Below are positions 27,782 through 37,454 of a stretch of 64,000 bases of DNA, in pieces; the stretch's first letter is position 1, and every line of letters begins with the position of its first letter. The notes below the pieces were generated by a model that saw only the letters and a list, made by a program, of their open reading frames with translations, was not told the origin of the DNA and searched no databases. Source of the DNA: Chitinophagales bacterium (GTDB lineage: Bacteria; Bacteroidota; Bacteroidia; Chitinophagales; LD1). Where the stretch lies: positions 400,540 to 464,539 of the forward strand of contig JAHBTS010000003.1 of NCBI GenBank assembly GCA_019638515.1. The letters are read 5' to 3'. The position numbers and the translations under genes are program-made.

Positions 27782-29512
27782 ATGAAGTCATTGCTTGTTT
27801 ACTTGGTTGCACTACTCAATTCCACCACACCTGCCAGTAAACTAGCCAACGAACCGCTGCCAGTTTTCCCGAAAGAAGATTTTCGTTCACCGGTAGATAT
27901 TCCGGTATTGCTTGCGGGCAATTACGGAGAGCCGCGCAGGCTACACTTCCATACCGGCCTAGATATTCGCACCAACCAAATGGAAGGGTTGAATATTTAC
28001 GCCATTGCCGATGGCTACGTGAGCCGAATAAATGTAAGCGGAGGCGGCTATGGCAAAGCCTTATACATTACGCACAAAAACGGTTACACTTCGGTATATG
28101 CCCACTTACAACGCTTTTCAGATAAAATTGAAAAACGCTTACAGCAAGAGCAATATGCCAAAGAATCGTTTAGTGTAGATTTTAGTTTAAACCCAAGCGA
28201 GTTGCCCGTAACACAAAGCGAAATTGTGGCACTAAGCGGCAACACCGGAGGTAGTGCCGGACCTCACTTGCACTTTGAAATTCGCGACTCTTTAGAGCGC
28301 CCCATCAACCCAATGCTTTTTGGCTTTAATCCAAAAGACAACATAAAACCAATTATCAGTTTTTTAAAATTTTACCCTCAAGACGAAAGAAAATTTTACA
28401 GCACAGGCTATCGCGTCCGCACCGTTGGGTCTGGCGGAAAGTACCAGGTAGCAACAGGTTCGGTACTGTTGAATGCCGATGTGGTGAGTTTATCGGTAAA
28501 TGCTTGGGATGCCATGAACGGCACCGGAAACCAAGTGGGTGTATATGGAATGAAACTGCATGTAGATGGCGAAAAAAAGTTTGAATTCAACATGAACCGT
28601 ATGGCATTTAGCGAAAAACGCTGTGTGCTCAGCCATGTAGATTATCCCATTTTTATGAATGAAGGAAGACGCAGTTTTCATAAATGCTTTGTAGATCCCG
28701 CTAATGAATGCCCATTATATACCGATGTGGTAAACAGAGGTATTATTGATTTAAGCGATGGAAAACCCAAGAAAGTATATATTGAAGTATATGATTTTGA
28801 AGGCAACACTTCTACCTGCGAGTTTACATTGCAAAAAAGCAATACCGCTACCACTTTTAAAACACAAGAATTGAAATACAGCCAACTCCTTTTACCCTTT
28901 CAAAACAATGTGTTTAAAACCGAGGAAGTAACCTTCTCCATTCCCGAAAAATTTCTATTCGATACCATTCCTTTTCAATACAAACAAACCGCTACTGCCG
29001 AGCCTTCGTTCTTCTCGGCTATTCACCACTTAGATAAATTCACCTCCATGCTTTTTGATTTTGCCTCGCTTATGATAAAAGCTACCAAACCATTACCTCC
29101 GGGAAAAGAAAACAAAGCAGTAGTAGTTTGGAAAAACGAGTTTGGAAGCTGGGTAAGCAAAGGAGGAAAATACGATGGCTCGTTTGTGAATACAAAGGTG
29201 CGGGAATTTGGCGATTACAGTATTAAAATTGATACTACACCACCGCGTATAACTCCATTTAATATAGTTCCCGGTAGAAATATGCGTCCGCACAAAATGG
29301 TAATGTTTACCATTGGCGACAACCTGAGCGGCATTAAAGAATTTGATACTTACATTGACGATAAGTGGGTAATTAGCGAATACGATGCCAAAAGAGCCAG
29401 ACTCTTTCACAAACTCGATTTATCTATGCCACACGGCCAACACGAATTTAAAGTAGTGGTAGTAGATGAACGCGACAATAAGGCAACCTATACCGTAAAG
29501 TTCTTAATGTAA
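27782..29512 (+). CDS. M23 family (LytM) metallopeptidase
   Basis: The 576-residue secreted protein has a short signal (to about residue 20). An M23 endopeptidase domain lies in the first ~170 residues: zinc ligands His57 and Asp61 in HTGLD and His164 in HLHFEIRD, with His108 (YAHLQ) and His162 completing the active-site set. All ligands are present, so it is probably active on peptidoglycan cross-links. About 400 residues of beta-rich sequence follow (Ig-like repeats near 205-300 and 490-576), an arrangement frequent in Bacteroidota. It is transcribed with, or close to, dgkA (32 bp gap). Confidence 0.92.
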   Translation: MKSLLVYLVALLNSTTPASKLANEPLPVFPKEDFRSPVDIPVLLAGNYGEPRRLHFHTGLDIRTNQMEGLNIYAIADGYVSRINVSGGGYGKALYITHKNGYTSVYAHLQRFSDKIEKRLQQEQYAKESFSVDFSLNPSELPVTQSEIVALSGNTGGSAGPHLHFEIRDSLERPINPMLFGFNPKDNIKPIISFLKFYPQDERKFYSTGYRVRTVGSGGKYQVATGSVLLNADVVSLSVNAWDAMNGTGNQVGVYGMKLHVDGEKKFEFNMNRMAFSEKRCVLSHVDYPIFMNEGRRSFHKCFVDPANECPLYTDVVNRGIIDLSDGKPKKVYIEVYDFEGNTSTCEFTLQKSNTATTFKTQELKYSQLLLPFQNNVFKTEEVTFSIPEKFLFDTIPFQYKQTATAEPSFFSAIHHLDKFTSMLFDFASLMIKATKPLPPGKENKAVVVWKNEFGSWVSKGGKYDGSFVNTKVREFGDYSIKIDTTPPRITPFNIVPGRNMRPHKMVMFTIGDNLSGIKEFDTYIDDKWVISEYDAKRARLFHKLDLSMPHGQHEFKVVVVDERDNKATYTVKFLM

Positions 29513-29544
29513 ACAATGCCCATCTTACAGCAACAGCTTACTGT

Positions 29545-29913
29545 ATGAAACGATTCCTAAAGAGTTTTCATTTTGCTTTGCAAGGTTGGCAAACCGCTCT
29601 AAGCGAGCAACCAAATTTACGTTTTCATTTAACGGCACTTTTGCTTGCTACCATACTTGGTTTAGCGTTTAACATCACTTTTTATGAATGGCTGGCAGTA
29701 TTTATTGTAGCAGGATTGGTAATAACAGCCGAGCTCTTTAACTCTGCTATTGAAAAAGTAGTTGATTTAGCCTCGCCAAGCATACATCCGCTGGCAAAGC
29801 AAGCAAAAGACATTGCTGCCGGAGCAGTATTAGCAGCAGCAGCTACTGCTGCAGCAACAGGCATACTTATTTACGGAAAATACTTATTGCAGTTTTTAAG
29901 CGATTACCTATAG
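29545..29913 (+). CDS. dgkA: Diacylglycerol kinase / undecaprenol kinase
   Basis: A 122-residue membrane enzyme with three helices and the DgkA signature ELFNSAIEKVVD (Glu63, Asn66, Glu70, Asp74). It phosphorylates diacylglycerol or undecaprenol with ATP at the inner membrane, recycling lipid carriers for envelope synthesis. In Gram-positive relatives the substrate is undecaprenol; for this one the substrate is unproven. The end lies 7 bp from the converging dut gene. Confidence 0.92.
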   Translation: MKRFLKSFHFALQGWQTALSEQPNLRFHLTALLLATILGLAFNITFYEWLAVFIVAGLVITAELFNSAIEKVVDLASPSIHPLAKQAKDIAAGAVLAAAATAAATGILIYGKYLLQFLSDYL

Positions 29914-29920
29914 CACACAT

Positions 29921-30358
29921 TTAGCTTTTTCCGGTGCTACCAAAACCACCTGCACCTCTATTGCTATTGCTTAATACCTCTACTGCTTTCCACACTACTT
30001 GCTCGTGCTTTGCCACCACCATTTGTGCAATACGCTCACCATTGCGCACTTCAAAACTTTCGTTTGAAAGGTTAATAAGCGCCACCTTTAATTCACCTCG
30101 GTAATCGGCATCAATAGTTGCCGGAGTATTAGGCAGCGAAATACCATGCTTAAACGCCAAACCACTGCGAGGGCGCAACTGTGCTTCGTAACCCAACGGT
30201 AATTCAATGTACAAACCCGTGGGAATTAACTTCCGTTCCAACGGTTGCAATACCACCGGCTCTTCGAGCCATGCACGAATATCCATGCCCGCAGCGCCTG
30301 CCGTTTCGTATGCCGGTAAAGCATGTGGCGACTTATTGATAATTTTAACCTCTAACAC
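29921..30358 (-). CDS. dut: dUTP diphosphatase
   Basis: The 145-residue trimeric dUTPase hydrolyses dUTP to dUMP and diphosphate. All five motifs are visible: [39 protein letters not shown] and [10 protein letters not shown]. Its start overlaps the end of the upstream flippase gene by 14 bp, so the two are translationally coupled. Confidence 0.96.
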   Translation of the reverse strand: MLEVKIINKSPHALPAYETAGAAGMDIRAWLEEPVVLQPLERKLIPTGLYIELPLGYEAQLRPRSGLAFKHGISLPNTPATIDADYRGELKVALINLSNESFEVRNGERIAQMVVAKHEQVVWKAVEVLSNSNRGAGGFGSTGKS

Positions 30359-31814
30359 TTTGTAAATTTTTCTTTTCTAAAACAAAAACAATCCCCACAA
30401 ATACCAAAAGCAATCCTATGGCAGCAACATTAGGATGCCATGTAAACCACCCAACATTTTTGTGAATAAAATAGATAGCACCACCCAACACCATATATCC
30501 CACCACTCTTACAACATCGTACGGCACCGGAAAATATTTTTGACCTAAGAAGTATGAAACCACTGCCATAAAAATGTAACAAGCCAATGTAGCCCATGCT
30601 GCACCTTCGTAACCCATTTTAGGAACCAGCAGCAACAACAACACAACCGTAAGCACCGCACCTGCCAAAGAAACCATTGCCCCGCTAAGTGTTCTATCTG
30701 TTAGCTTATACCAGATAGAAAGGTTTGTATAAATTCCAAAAAACATATTGGCAAACAGCAGTATTGGAACCACCCCTAAACCCGCCCTAAAATCATTTCC
30801 AATAAACAAACTGAAGTAATGGATAAACAACATTACCATTAAGAAAATAAACACACAAAAAATAGTAAAATACAGCAACACATCTGCATACACTTTTCGC
30901 GAATTGCTTTTAGCAGCATGTGCAAAAAAGAATGGCTCTGCAGCATATCTAAATGCTTGAATAAACAAATTCATAATAACACTCAGCTTGTAGCAAGCAC
31001 CATAAATACCCAATGCCGCAAGATTCTGATGTGGTGTGCCGGGCAGCAGGTACTTTAAACTCATTCTATCCAACATTTCGTTTACAATACCAGCAAAACC
31101 AATAAGCACCATTGGTAGCGAATACCGTAGCATTTTCTTCAACAATGCAGCATCGAAACCAGCCAGCACCTGCTTCATTTGCGGCAGCAGCAACAACACT
31201 TTTACGCCACTCGCCAGCAAGTTTGAAATAAACACATACCCAACACCAATTGAAGGATTGTAACACGAAGCCAACCAAGCATTTCCACCCTCTAAAAATG
31301 CCTTACGGCACACTACTAAAAAGAAGATATTGCAACCAACATTCACACCTATTTCCACCACCTTAATAGCAGCAAAACGCATTGCCTTATTTTCTGCCCG
31401 CAGCATGGCAAAAGGCAATGCTCCTATTGCATCCAATACCAATATCCAAGCAAACCATTCAATATAAAATTCTAACCCCTGATACTGCATTGCAGCAGCT
31501 ATAGGCGTAGAAAAGAACAATATGCACGATAAGAACAACACCGAGGTACACAACAAAAACCTAAAGGCGCTAGCAAATACCAACTCAGGCTTTTCTGCAT
31601 CTTTTTGAAAACGGAAAAAACCCGTTTCTAATCCCAATGCCAATAGCACAGCAAAAAAACCGCTATACGCATACAATTCGGAATTAACCCCAAAATCGGA
31701 AGTAGAAAAAACCCTTGTATAAAGATAGGTAAGCAAATAGTTTAAGAACCTCCCTGCAATACTGGGAATACCATAAATAAAAGTTTGCGAAGCAAGGCGC
31801 TTGAGCGGATTCAT
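30345..31814 (-). CDS. Polysaccharide/lipid-linked oligosaccharide flippase (MOP superfamily)
   Basis: The 489-residue inner-membrane protein has about 12-14 helices and opens [42 protein letters not shown], the usual Wzx/PST start. The open frame continues upstream to 32159, but that part runs against the divergent MORN gene and reads as nonsense, so ATG 31814 is chosen. It should move lipid-linked glycan units or another lipid across the inner membrane. The only nearby partner is dut, with which it overlaps. Confidence 0.9.
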   Translation of the reverse strand: MNPLKRLASQTFIYGIPSIAGRFLNYLLTYLYTRVFSTSDFGVNSELYAYSGFFAVLLALGLETGFFRFQKDAEKPELVFASAFRFLLCTSVLFLSCILFFSTPIAAAMQYQGLEFYIEWFAWILVLDAIGALPFAMLRAENKAMRFAAIKVVEIGVNVGCNIFFLVVCRKAFLEGGNAWLASCYNPSIGVGYVFISNLLASGVKVLLLLPQMKQVLAGFDAALLKKMLRYSLPMVLIGFAGIVNEMLDRMSLKYLLPGTPHQNLAALGIYGACYKLSVIMNLFIQAFRYAAEPFFFAHAAKSNSRKVYADVLLYFTIFCVFIFLMVMLFIHYFSLFIGNDFRAGLGVVPILLFANMFFGIYTNLSIWYKLTDRTLSGAMVSLAGAVLTVVLLLLLVPKMGYEGAAWATLACYIFMAVVSYFLGQKYFPVPYDVVRVVGYMVLGGAIYFIHKNVGWFTWHPNVAAIGLLLVFVGIVFVLEKKNLQSVRG

Positions 31815-31911
31815 TTTACCTACACAAAAGTGGTTTTTTATCTGAAACATTTTATGCCATGTTGAAACATTGTGATTCATTATGCGTAAAGCAACACCAG
31901 AACCTTGAACC

Positions 31912-32742
31912 ATGAAAAACGCAGTACTACTTATTTCGTTGGCGCTATCTGTAAGCGCAACCCAAGCACAACAAAGTTTTGCATCGCTCGATGAACCCGA
32001 AACGTATGTTCCCGGAAAATATACAGGTAAATACAATGATAAAGGCGAAAAACACGGGCAAGGGAAAGCCACTTTGGCAACCGGAGAAGTGTACGAAGGC
32101 AACTGGGAGAACGACAAACGCAACGGTTTCGGAAAAGCAAAAATGAAAGACGGCTCCACCTATACCGGAGAATGGCAAAACAACCGAAGAGAAGGGCAAG
32201 GCATTTACACCTTTGTAAACGGAGATAAATACGTTGGCCTATTCGCAAACAATAAAATGCACGGAGCAGGCATCTACTATTTTGCCAATGGCGACCGATA
32301 CGAAGGCATATTTGGCGAAAGCGAAATTTCCGGAAAAGGCACCTTTGTGTATAAAAATGGCGACCGATACGAAGGTGAGTTTACAGAAGGTAGAAAACAT
32401 GGAGCAGGAAAATACACCTTTGCCAATGGCAATATCTATGAAGGAAACTACGAAAACGACAGCCGCATTGGATTGGGCACCATGACCTTCCCCAATGGCG
32501 ACAAATACAGTGGCGACTTTAAAGAAGGAAGAAGAACCGGAAAAGGCATATTTACATTTGCCAATGGCGACCGATACGAAGGCGAATTCTTAAATGGAAT
32601 GATGCACGGATCGGGAACTTTCTACTGGGCAGATGGCGACCGCTTTGAAGGCTACTTTGTAAACAACAACAGAGAAACCGGAAGAATGTTTCGCAAATCT
32701 AACGAGCAGGTAAATGCCGCCATGGCAAGCGTTAGAAACTAA
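31912..32742 (+). CDS. Secreted MORN-repeat protein
   Basis: A 276-residue precursor with a signal peptide (MKNAVLLISLALSVSATQAQ). The mature part is almost entirely MORN repeats, nine complete 23-residue units plus a partial tenth (pattern YEGEF-NG--HGSGTF-ANGDR). Several adjacent units share near-identical codons for ANGDRYEGE. MORN repeats form elongated beta-ribbons that bind proteins or lipids. Export to the periplasm or surface is expected. No enzymatic domain is attached. Confidence 0.92.
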   Translation: MKNAVLLISLALSVSATQAQQSFASLDEPETYVPGKYTGKYNDKGEKHGQGKATLATGEVYEGNWENDKRNGFGKAKMKDGSTYTGEWQNNRREGQGIYTFVNGDKYVGLFANNKMHGAGIYYFANGDRYEGIFGESEISGKGTFVYKNGDRYEGEFTEGRKHGAGKYTFANGNIYEGNYENDSRIGLGTMTFPNGDKYSGDFKEGRRTGKGIFTFANGDRYEGEFLNGMMHGSGTFYWADGDRFEGYFVNNNRETGRMFRKSNEQVNAAMASVRN

Positions 32743-32772
32743 CCAAACTCATTCACCTAATTATATCAGAGC

Positions 32773-32794
32773 AAAGTCCCGGCAGCGGGACTTT
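32773..32794 (+). terminator. Hairpin terminator after the MORN gene
   Basis: A perfect 9-bp stem (32773-32781 with 32786-32794) and 4-base loop ending in a T run on the plus strand, 30 bp after the stop. Confidence 0.85.
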
Positions 32795-32811
32795 TTGCGT
32801 TCAAACATCAG

Positions 32812-33264
32812 CTACTTAAAATACCTTTCATCAAAATAAAAGTGCCGTTGCCATTTTATTTTCACCTTTTTAAAATCGCTGTGCTCAGGATTAAGCAATA
32901 TATTCTGCTCAATAGGTAAAATTACCGAAGGCACCGCAAGCGCAACCGTTTTTCCCTGCCGAATCCAATCGTTTGCAATACCACAAAGCATATTGCTGCG
33001 TTCGGGCACACTCCAGTTTTGAGGCAAGGAAACTTCTTCTATTACCGCAACAGCAGCATCTACTTCAATACAACTAATTACGAACGGAAACAAAATTTCT
33101 TCGCGCTTAAAATGCACCATCAACTCTAATACAGCTAACGAAGCCACATGCGAAGTGTACACCATCGGCACGCCCGGCTTATTCCACCTGCCGCCAAAAC
33201 GCTTTGCCCCCTCCCCACTTAAATCCGAAGCATACCGCTCCTTGCAAATTCTATACACCAACAT
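32812..33264 (-). CDS. RES-domain toxin
   Basis: The 150-residue protein carries the three residues that name the RES family: Arg26 in GGRWN, Glu47 in LELMVH and Ser113 in VPSVILP, plus Tyr36 in MVYTS and the C-terminal NILLNPEH. Known relatives modify or degrade NAD+ or ADP-ribosylate a metabolic enzyme, stopping growth. It begins 2 bp after the antitoxin gene, the standard type II order (antitoxin first). It appears intact. Which of the two RES activities applies cannot be told. Confidence 0.92.
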   Translation of the reverse strand: MLVYRICKERYASDLSGEGAKRFGGRWNKPGVPMVYTSHVASLAVLELMVHFKREEILFPFVISCIEVDAAVAVIEEVSLPQNWSVPERSNMLCGIANDWIRQGKTVALAVPSVILPIEQNILLNPEHSDFKKVKIKWQRHFYFDERYFK

Positions 33265-33266
33265 AG

Positions 33267-33719
33267 CTAAGAATATACACCATGTTCAATTCTACCCAAT
33301 AAACTACTTACCAATTGAAACCCAAATGCAGTATCTAAAAAAGAATGAGGTGTTTTAAAATTTAAGGCCTGAATTTCGGACTTTAACCATTTGCCAAATG
33401 CTGTTTTAGATTCAAAAACATGCGCCCCAAATTGGATTAAACTATCTAAGAGAATTACCCTTTCGGAAAGCTCAACCGCCAACTTATCGGAATCGGAATA
33501 GCGCTGCCAAGTACGCTCAGAAATATGCAATATATAACACACATCACTAACCGATAACCCAACAGACTCTGCCAATGCCATTGCTCTTTTCTTGGTTACG
33601 CCATTGCGCGATTGGGTAATAAACAAGTGCGCAGTAGGCTCTGGCGTGGTTACATAAGCAACAGCCGGCTCAAAAAGAATATTGCCTACTTGAGTTTCTG
33701 AAGATTTATTGCGTTTCAT
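33267..33719 (-). CDS. Antitoxin of the RES-Xre system (MbcA/ParS/Xre toxin-binding family)
   Basis: The 150-residue protein has an Xre-like helix-turn-helix in the middle (AMALAESVGLSVSDVCYILHISERTWQRYSD, ~47-78) and the toxin-binding domain at the C-terminus (AVELSERVILLDSLIQFGAHVFESKTAFGKWLKSEIQALNFKTPHSFLDTAFGFQLVSSLLGRIEHGVYS). The family neutralises RES toxins and represses its own promoter. It lies immediately upstream of the toxin. Candidate operator repeats are noted just upstream of its start. Confidence 0.92.
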   Translation of the reverse strand: MKRNKSSETQVGNILFEPAVAYVTTPEPTAHLFITQSRNGVTKKRAMALAESVGLSVSDVCYILHISERTWQRYSDSDKLAVELSERVILLDSLIQFGAHVFESKTAFGKWLKSEIQALNFKTPHSFLDTAFGFQLVSSLLGRIEHGVYS

Positions 33720-33754
33720 TTGCGCGACATTTGGCGTAAATATAATGCCATTTG
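33717..33754 (-). promoter_or_regulatory. Candidate autoregulatory operator of the toxin-antitoxin operon
   Basis: Three CATTTG hexamers at 33717, 33728 and 33749 are spaced 11 and 21 bp, one and two helical turns. They surround the start of the antitoxin gene. TTTGCG at 33719 is mirrored by CGCAAA at 33763. This pattern would suit repeated antitoxin binding, but no footprint is known. Confidence 0.35.
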
Positions 33755-33768
33755 TCTAAAAACGCAAA

Positions 33769-35403
33769 TTAAGTTTGAATAATTCCTACATTAAATGGCT
33801 TGGTAATTGGAGCATGGTTAGCGGCCTCAATTCCCATAGAAATTACCTTACGTGTATCTAATGGATCTATAATGCCATCTGTCCACAACCTTGCTGCGGC
33901 ATAGCGAGGGTCGAGGGTCTTTTGATACTTCGATTTAATACCATCCAACAGGCTTTTCTCTTCCTCTGGAGTAATTTCTTTCCCCTTTGCTTTTAAGTTA
34001 GCTACTTGAATTTGCAACATGGTTTTAGCAGCTTGGTCGCCACCCATAACTGCAATTTTAGAATTAGGCCAAGCGAAAATTAAACGCGGGTCGTACGCCT
34101 TGCCGCACATAGCATAATTGCCCGCACCAAAACTATTTCCTATAATAAAAGTGAACTTAGGAACCACCGAATTAGAAACCGCAGCCACCAACTTAGCACC
34201 ATCTTTAATAATACCACCATGCTCGCTCCTGCTACCTACCATAAAGCCGGTAACATCTTGTAAAAACACTAAAGGAATTCTGCGCTGGTTGCAATTCATA
34301 ATAAAGCGTGCTGCTTTATCGGCACTATCGCTGTAGATAACACCACCAAACTGCATTTCACCCTTTTTGCTTTTAACTACCTTGCGCTGATTGGCAACAA
34401 TACCTACTGCCCAACCATCAATACGAGCATAGCAACACAAAATGCTTTTGCCATACTCTTGCTTATATTGCTCCACTTCACTTTTATCTACCAAGCGCTT
34501 AATAACTTCAAGCATATCGTATTGCTTGGCAGAATCTTCCGGTATTATTCCAAAAATTTCTTGCTCATCTAATTCAGGCTTTGCAGGCTCTATCCTATCG
34601 AAGCCCGCTTTCTCGGTATGCCCAAATTTATCTACCAAATTGCGAATGGTTTCGATACAATGCTGATCGTCTTTCATTTTGTAATCTGTAACCCCGCTAA
34701 TTTCGCAATGTGTAGTAGCGCCACCTAGCGTTTCGTTATCAATATCTTCACCAATAGCACTTTTCACCAAATAGCTTCCTGCTAAAAAAACCGAGCCTGT
34801 TTTTTCAACAATTAAAGCTTCATCACTCATAATTGGAAGGTAAGCACCGCCCGCTACACAACTTCCCATAATGGCTGCAATTTGCGGTATGCCCGCAGCA
34901 CTCATTACGGCATTGTTTCTAAAAATTCTTCCAAAGTGTTCTTTGTCCGGAAACACTTCATCTTGCATAGGAAGAAATGCACCTGCGCTATCTACCAAAT
35001 AAATAATGGGAATACGATTTTCCATTGCAATTTCCTGAATCCGCAAATTCTTTTTTGCCGAAATAGGAAAGTAAGCACCGGCCTTTACTGTTGCATCGTT
35101 TGCAGCAACAATACACAAGCGCCCTTTTACATATCCAAGCATGGCTACGGTTCCGCCTGCAACACAACCACCTTGCTCCTCATACATTTCCCATCCTGCA
35201 AAAGCACCAATTTCTACCGTTGGTTTATGCTTATCGAAAAGTAATTCCAGCCTTTCGCGTGCCGTAAGTTTTCCTTTTGCTTTATGCTTTTCTATGGCTT
35301 TTTTTCCACCACCCAGTTTAATCTGCTCCAGTTGCCTTTTAATATCGCTTACCATTAAGCGAATATTGTCTTCGTTTTTGTTGAATTCTAAATCGTTGCT
35401 CAT
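33769..35403 (-). CDS. Acyl-CoA carboxylase carboxyltransferase (methylcrotonoyl-CoA-like beta subunit)
   Basis: The 544-residue carboxyltransferase starts at ATG 35403 (MSNDLEFNKNEDNIRL); a further open stretch to 35424 is not needed. It shows the carboxyltransferase folds with LTARERLELLFD, DSAGAFLPMQDEVFPDKEHFGRIF, AAIMGSCVAGGAYLPIMSDEALIV and FGAGNYAMCGKAYDPRLIFAWPNSKIAVMGG. These follow the methylcrotonyl/geranyl-CoA type more than the propionyl-CoA type. It needs a biotin-carrying alpha subunit, which is not nearby, so the gene is an orphan here. Confidence 0.9.
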   Translation of the reverse strand: MSNDLEFNKNEDNIRLMVSDIKRQLEQIKLGGGKKAIEKHKAKGKLTARERLELLFDKHKPTVEIGAFAGWEMYEEQGGCVAGGTVAMLGYVKGRLCIVAANDATVKAGAYFPISAKKNLRIQEIAMENRIPIIYLVDSAGAFLPMQDEVFPDKEHFGRIFRNNAVMSAAGIPQIAAIMGSCVAGGAYLPIMSDEALIVEKTGSVFLAGSYLVKSAIGEDIDNETLGGATTHCEISGVTDYKMKDDQHCIETIRNLVDKFGHTEKAGFDRIEPAKPELDEQEIFGIIPEDSAKQYDMLEVIKRLVDKSEVEQYKQEYGKSILCCYARIDGWAVGIVANQRKVVKSKKGEMQFGGVIYSDSADKAARFIMNCNQRRIPLVFLQDVTGFMVGSRSEHGGIIKDGAKLVAAVSNSVVPKFTFIIGNSFGAGNYAMCGKAYDPRLIFAWPNSKIAVMGGDQAAKTMLQIQVANLKAKGKEITPEEEKSLLDGIKSKYQKTLDPRYAAARLWTDGIIDPLDTRKVISMGIEAANHAPITKPFNVGIIQT

Positions 35404-35421
35404 GTCCGAAAAAAGTGGCAA

Positions 35422-35429
35422 CAAACTTA
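35422..35429 (-). promoter_or_regulatory. Putative -7 box TAAGTTTG for the carboxyltransferase gene
   Basis: Exact TAnnTTTG on the minus strand, 18 nt upstream of ATG 35403, which also supports the shorter start. Confidence 0.4.
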
Positions 35430-35535
35430 GCTTTTTTTACGAAGGCTTGAAGTGGTATGCCAATACAACAATTGAACTTCCCAAAAGGCACATTATTCTT
35501 TAGCATTCTTTCCATTTTAGCATGTGCTATTTGCA

Positions 35536-35543
35536 TAGCTTTG
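35536..35543 (+). promoter_or_regulatory. Putative -7 box TAGCTTTG for the FMN glutamate-synthase-like gene
   Basis: Exact TAnnTTTG, 33 nt before the ATG at 35577. Confidence 0.4.
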
Positions 35544-35576
35544 CCGTTTTAAAAACGGAAAACAAACAGATGCACT

Positions 35577-37187
35577 ATGAGAGGAGTTTTTATCACCTTT
35601 TCAATAACTACTTTAATTGCCACTTTTGCTTTTGGTTACTTCTTAAACAGCAGTTGGTATGTGGTATTTGCCATTGCAGTAATACTGTTTGCAATGGGTG
35701 TGTACGATATGATTCAAACTAAACATGCCATTAGGCGTATTTATCCTGTGTTTGGAAGAATGCGCTACATGATGGAAGAGCTAAGACCCAAAATTTACCA
35801 GTATTTTATTGAATCGGATATTGATGGTCGCCCTATTAACAGAATAGACCGCTCTACCATTTACCAAAGAGCCAAGCAGGAAAACGACACCATGCCTTTT
35901 GGAACACAACTTGATGTGTACTCCGAAGGTTACGAGTGGCTTTGCCACTCCATGGCTCCGAAAGATTTTAATACCCTAGAGCAAGATCCGCGTGTGATGG
36001 TAGGAAATAAAGACTGCAAACAGCCTTATTCTTGCAGCATTTACAACATATCGGCTATGAGCTATGGTTCGCTAAGTTCTAATGCTGTAGAAGCCATGAA
36101 TGCCGGAGCAAAAATTGGCAACTTTGCTCACAATACAGGAGAAGGCGGCTTAAGCCCCCACCACTTAAAACACGGTGGCGATATTATTTGGCAAATAGGC
36201 ACAGGCTATTTTGGATGCCGCACCAAAGACGGAAACTTTGATGAAGTGCTTTTTAAAGAAAAATCAAGATTACCACAGGTAAAAATGATTGAGTTGAAAA
36301 TTTCGCAGGGAGCCAAACCCGGGCATGGCGGTATTTTACCGGCATCAAAAAATACACCTGAAATTGCAGCCATCAGAGCCATAGAACCACACACTCTGGT
36401 AGCCTCGCCACCATATCACAAAGCATTTGACACACCTAAAGGCTTGGTTCATTTTATTCAAAAATTACGTACACTTTCCGATGGTAAACCCATAGGATTT
36501 AAGTTGTGTATTGGACATAAGAGCGAATTTATTTCTATATGCAAAGCCATGATAGAGCTGGATACTTATCCTGATTTTATTACTGTTGATGGCGCAGAAG
36601 GTGGCACGGGTGCTGCGCCACAAGAGTTTTCCAATTATGTTGGCGCACCCTTGCTAGACGGATTAGATTTTGTAGCCAATATCTTAACCGGATTAGATAT
36701 TCGGCAGCACATTAAAATTTTTGCATCGGGTAAAATTACCACCGGGTTTCATATAATAAGGGCGATGGCGCTGGGTGCCGATGTGTGCTATTCTGCACGT
36801 GCATATATGATTGCAGTGGGCTGTATTCAAGCGCTGCTTTGTAATACAAACAGATGCCCAACCGGAGTTGCCACGCAAGACCCAAAACTAACGGTTGGCT
36901 TAGTGGTTTCTGATAAAAAAGTGCGGGTAGCTAATTTCCATAAGAATACCGTAGAAAGTGTGGTAGAATTATTGGGAGCATCGGGCTTAGATAGCGTGCA
37001 CAACATTACAAGGTCGCACATTTACCGTAGAATTTCTTTCCAATCTATGCTTACATACCAAGAAATTTTCCCTTCGTACGAAAAGGGTTCTTTTCTTACA
37101 TCTATTCCTGAGCGGTATGCCTTGGATTTTAAACATGCCAATACCGAAAAATGGGGTATGGCCAATATCGGTAGTTGGAGTAGTTAG
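35577..37187 (+). CDS. FMN-binding glutamate synthase-like protein, membrane-anchored
   Basis: The 536-residue protein begins with two hydrophobic helices (residues ~4-24 and ~26-46) followed by a glutamate synthase central/FMN domain: AMSYGSLSSNAVEAMNAGAKIGNFAHNTGEGGLSPHH, PGHGGILPASKNTPEIA, and the FMN-loop region DGAEGGTGAAPQEFSNYVGAPL. It lacks the GltB glutaminase and the C-terminal domains, like YerD-type proteins. The real reaction of this family is poorly known. It has its own promoter-like sequence and no gltD partner beside it. Confidence 0.88.
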   Translation: MRGVFITFSITTLIATFAFGYFLNSSWYVVFAIAVILFAMGVYDMIQTKHAIRRIYPVFGRMRYMMEELRPKIYQYFIESDIDGRPINRIDRSTIYQRAKQENDTMPFGTQLDVYSEGYEWLCHSMAPKDFNTLEQDPRVMVGNKDCKQPYSCSIYNISAMSYGSLSSNAVEAMNAGAKIGNFAHNTGEGGLSPHHLKHGGDIIWQIGTGYFGCRTKDGNFDEVLFKEKSRLPQVKMIELKISQGAKPGHGGILPASKNTPEIAAIRAIEPHTLVASPPYHKAFDTPKGLVHFIQKLRTLSDGKPIGFKLCIGHKSEFISICKAMIELDTYPDFITVDGAEGGTGAAPQEFSNYVGAPLLDGLDFVANILTGLDIRQHIKIFASGKITTGFHIIRAMALGADVCYSARAYMIAVGCIQALLCNTNRCPTGVATQDPKLTVGLVVSDKKVRVANFHKNTVESVVELLGASGLDSVHNITRSHIYRRISFQSMLTYQEIFPSYEKGSFLTSIPERYALDFKHANTEKWGMANIGSWSS

Positions 37188-37217
37188 TTGCTGCAAAGCA
37201 TAAATACTGTAGGCTAT

Positions 37218-37430
37218 TTAAAACGAAAGTCCTTTGTGTGCACCATCGCAAATGGGAATTACTTTGCTCATTCCACAGCGGCAGATGGATACTTTTTCCT
37301 TTTTGGGCAATTCATTGCCATCTTCATCAATAATTAGAAAATCGCCTGTAATTGCAATGGGACCACGAGGCTTTAATGTAATAATGCAAGGTGCTTTTTT
37401 TTCTTCTATATATTCTTCCATAAAAAACAA
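37218..37430 (-). CDS. CDGSH iron-sulfur domain protein
   Basis: A 70-residue protein with the complete ligand set of a CDGSH [2Fe-2S] cluster: Cys50, Cys52, Cys61 and His65 in SICRCGMSKVIPICDGAHKG. MitoNEET-like proteins of this size transfer or sense redox/iron-sulfur status. ATG at 37430 and 37421 (residue 4, MEEYIEEKK) are both possible; the second gives a more usual start. It lies just upstream of ftsE on the same strand but faces the FMN protein gene. Confidence 0.88.
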   Translation of the reverse strand: MFFMEEYIEEKKAPCIITLKPRGPIAITGDFLIIDEDGNELPKKEKVSICRCGMSKVIPICDGAHKGLSF

Positions 37431-37454
37431 TCGAGTATTTTAAACCAAAGGAAA

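Noticed and set aside
31815..32159. N-terminal extension of the flippase frame
   Set aside because: Overlaps the MORN gene on the other strand, shows no homology-like pattern, and the flippase signature starts at 31814.
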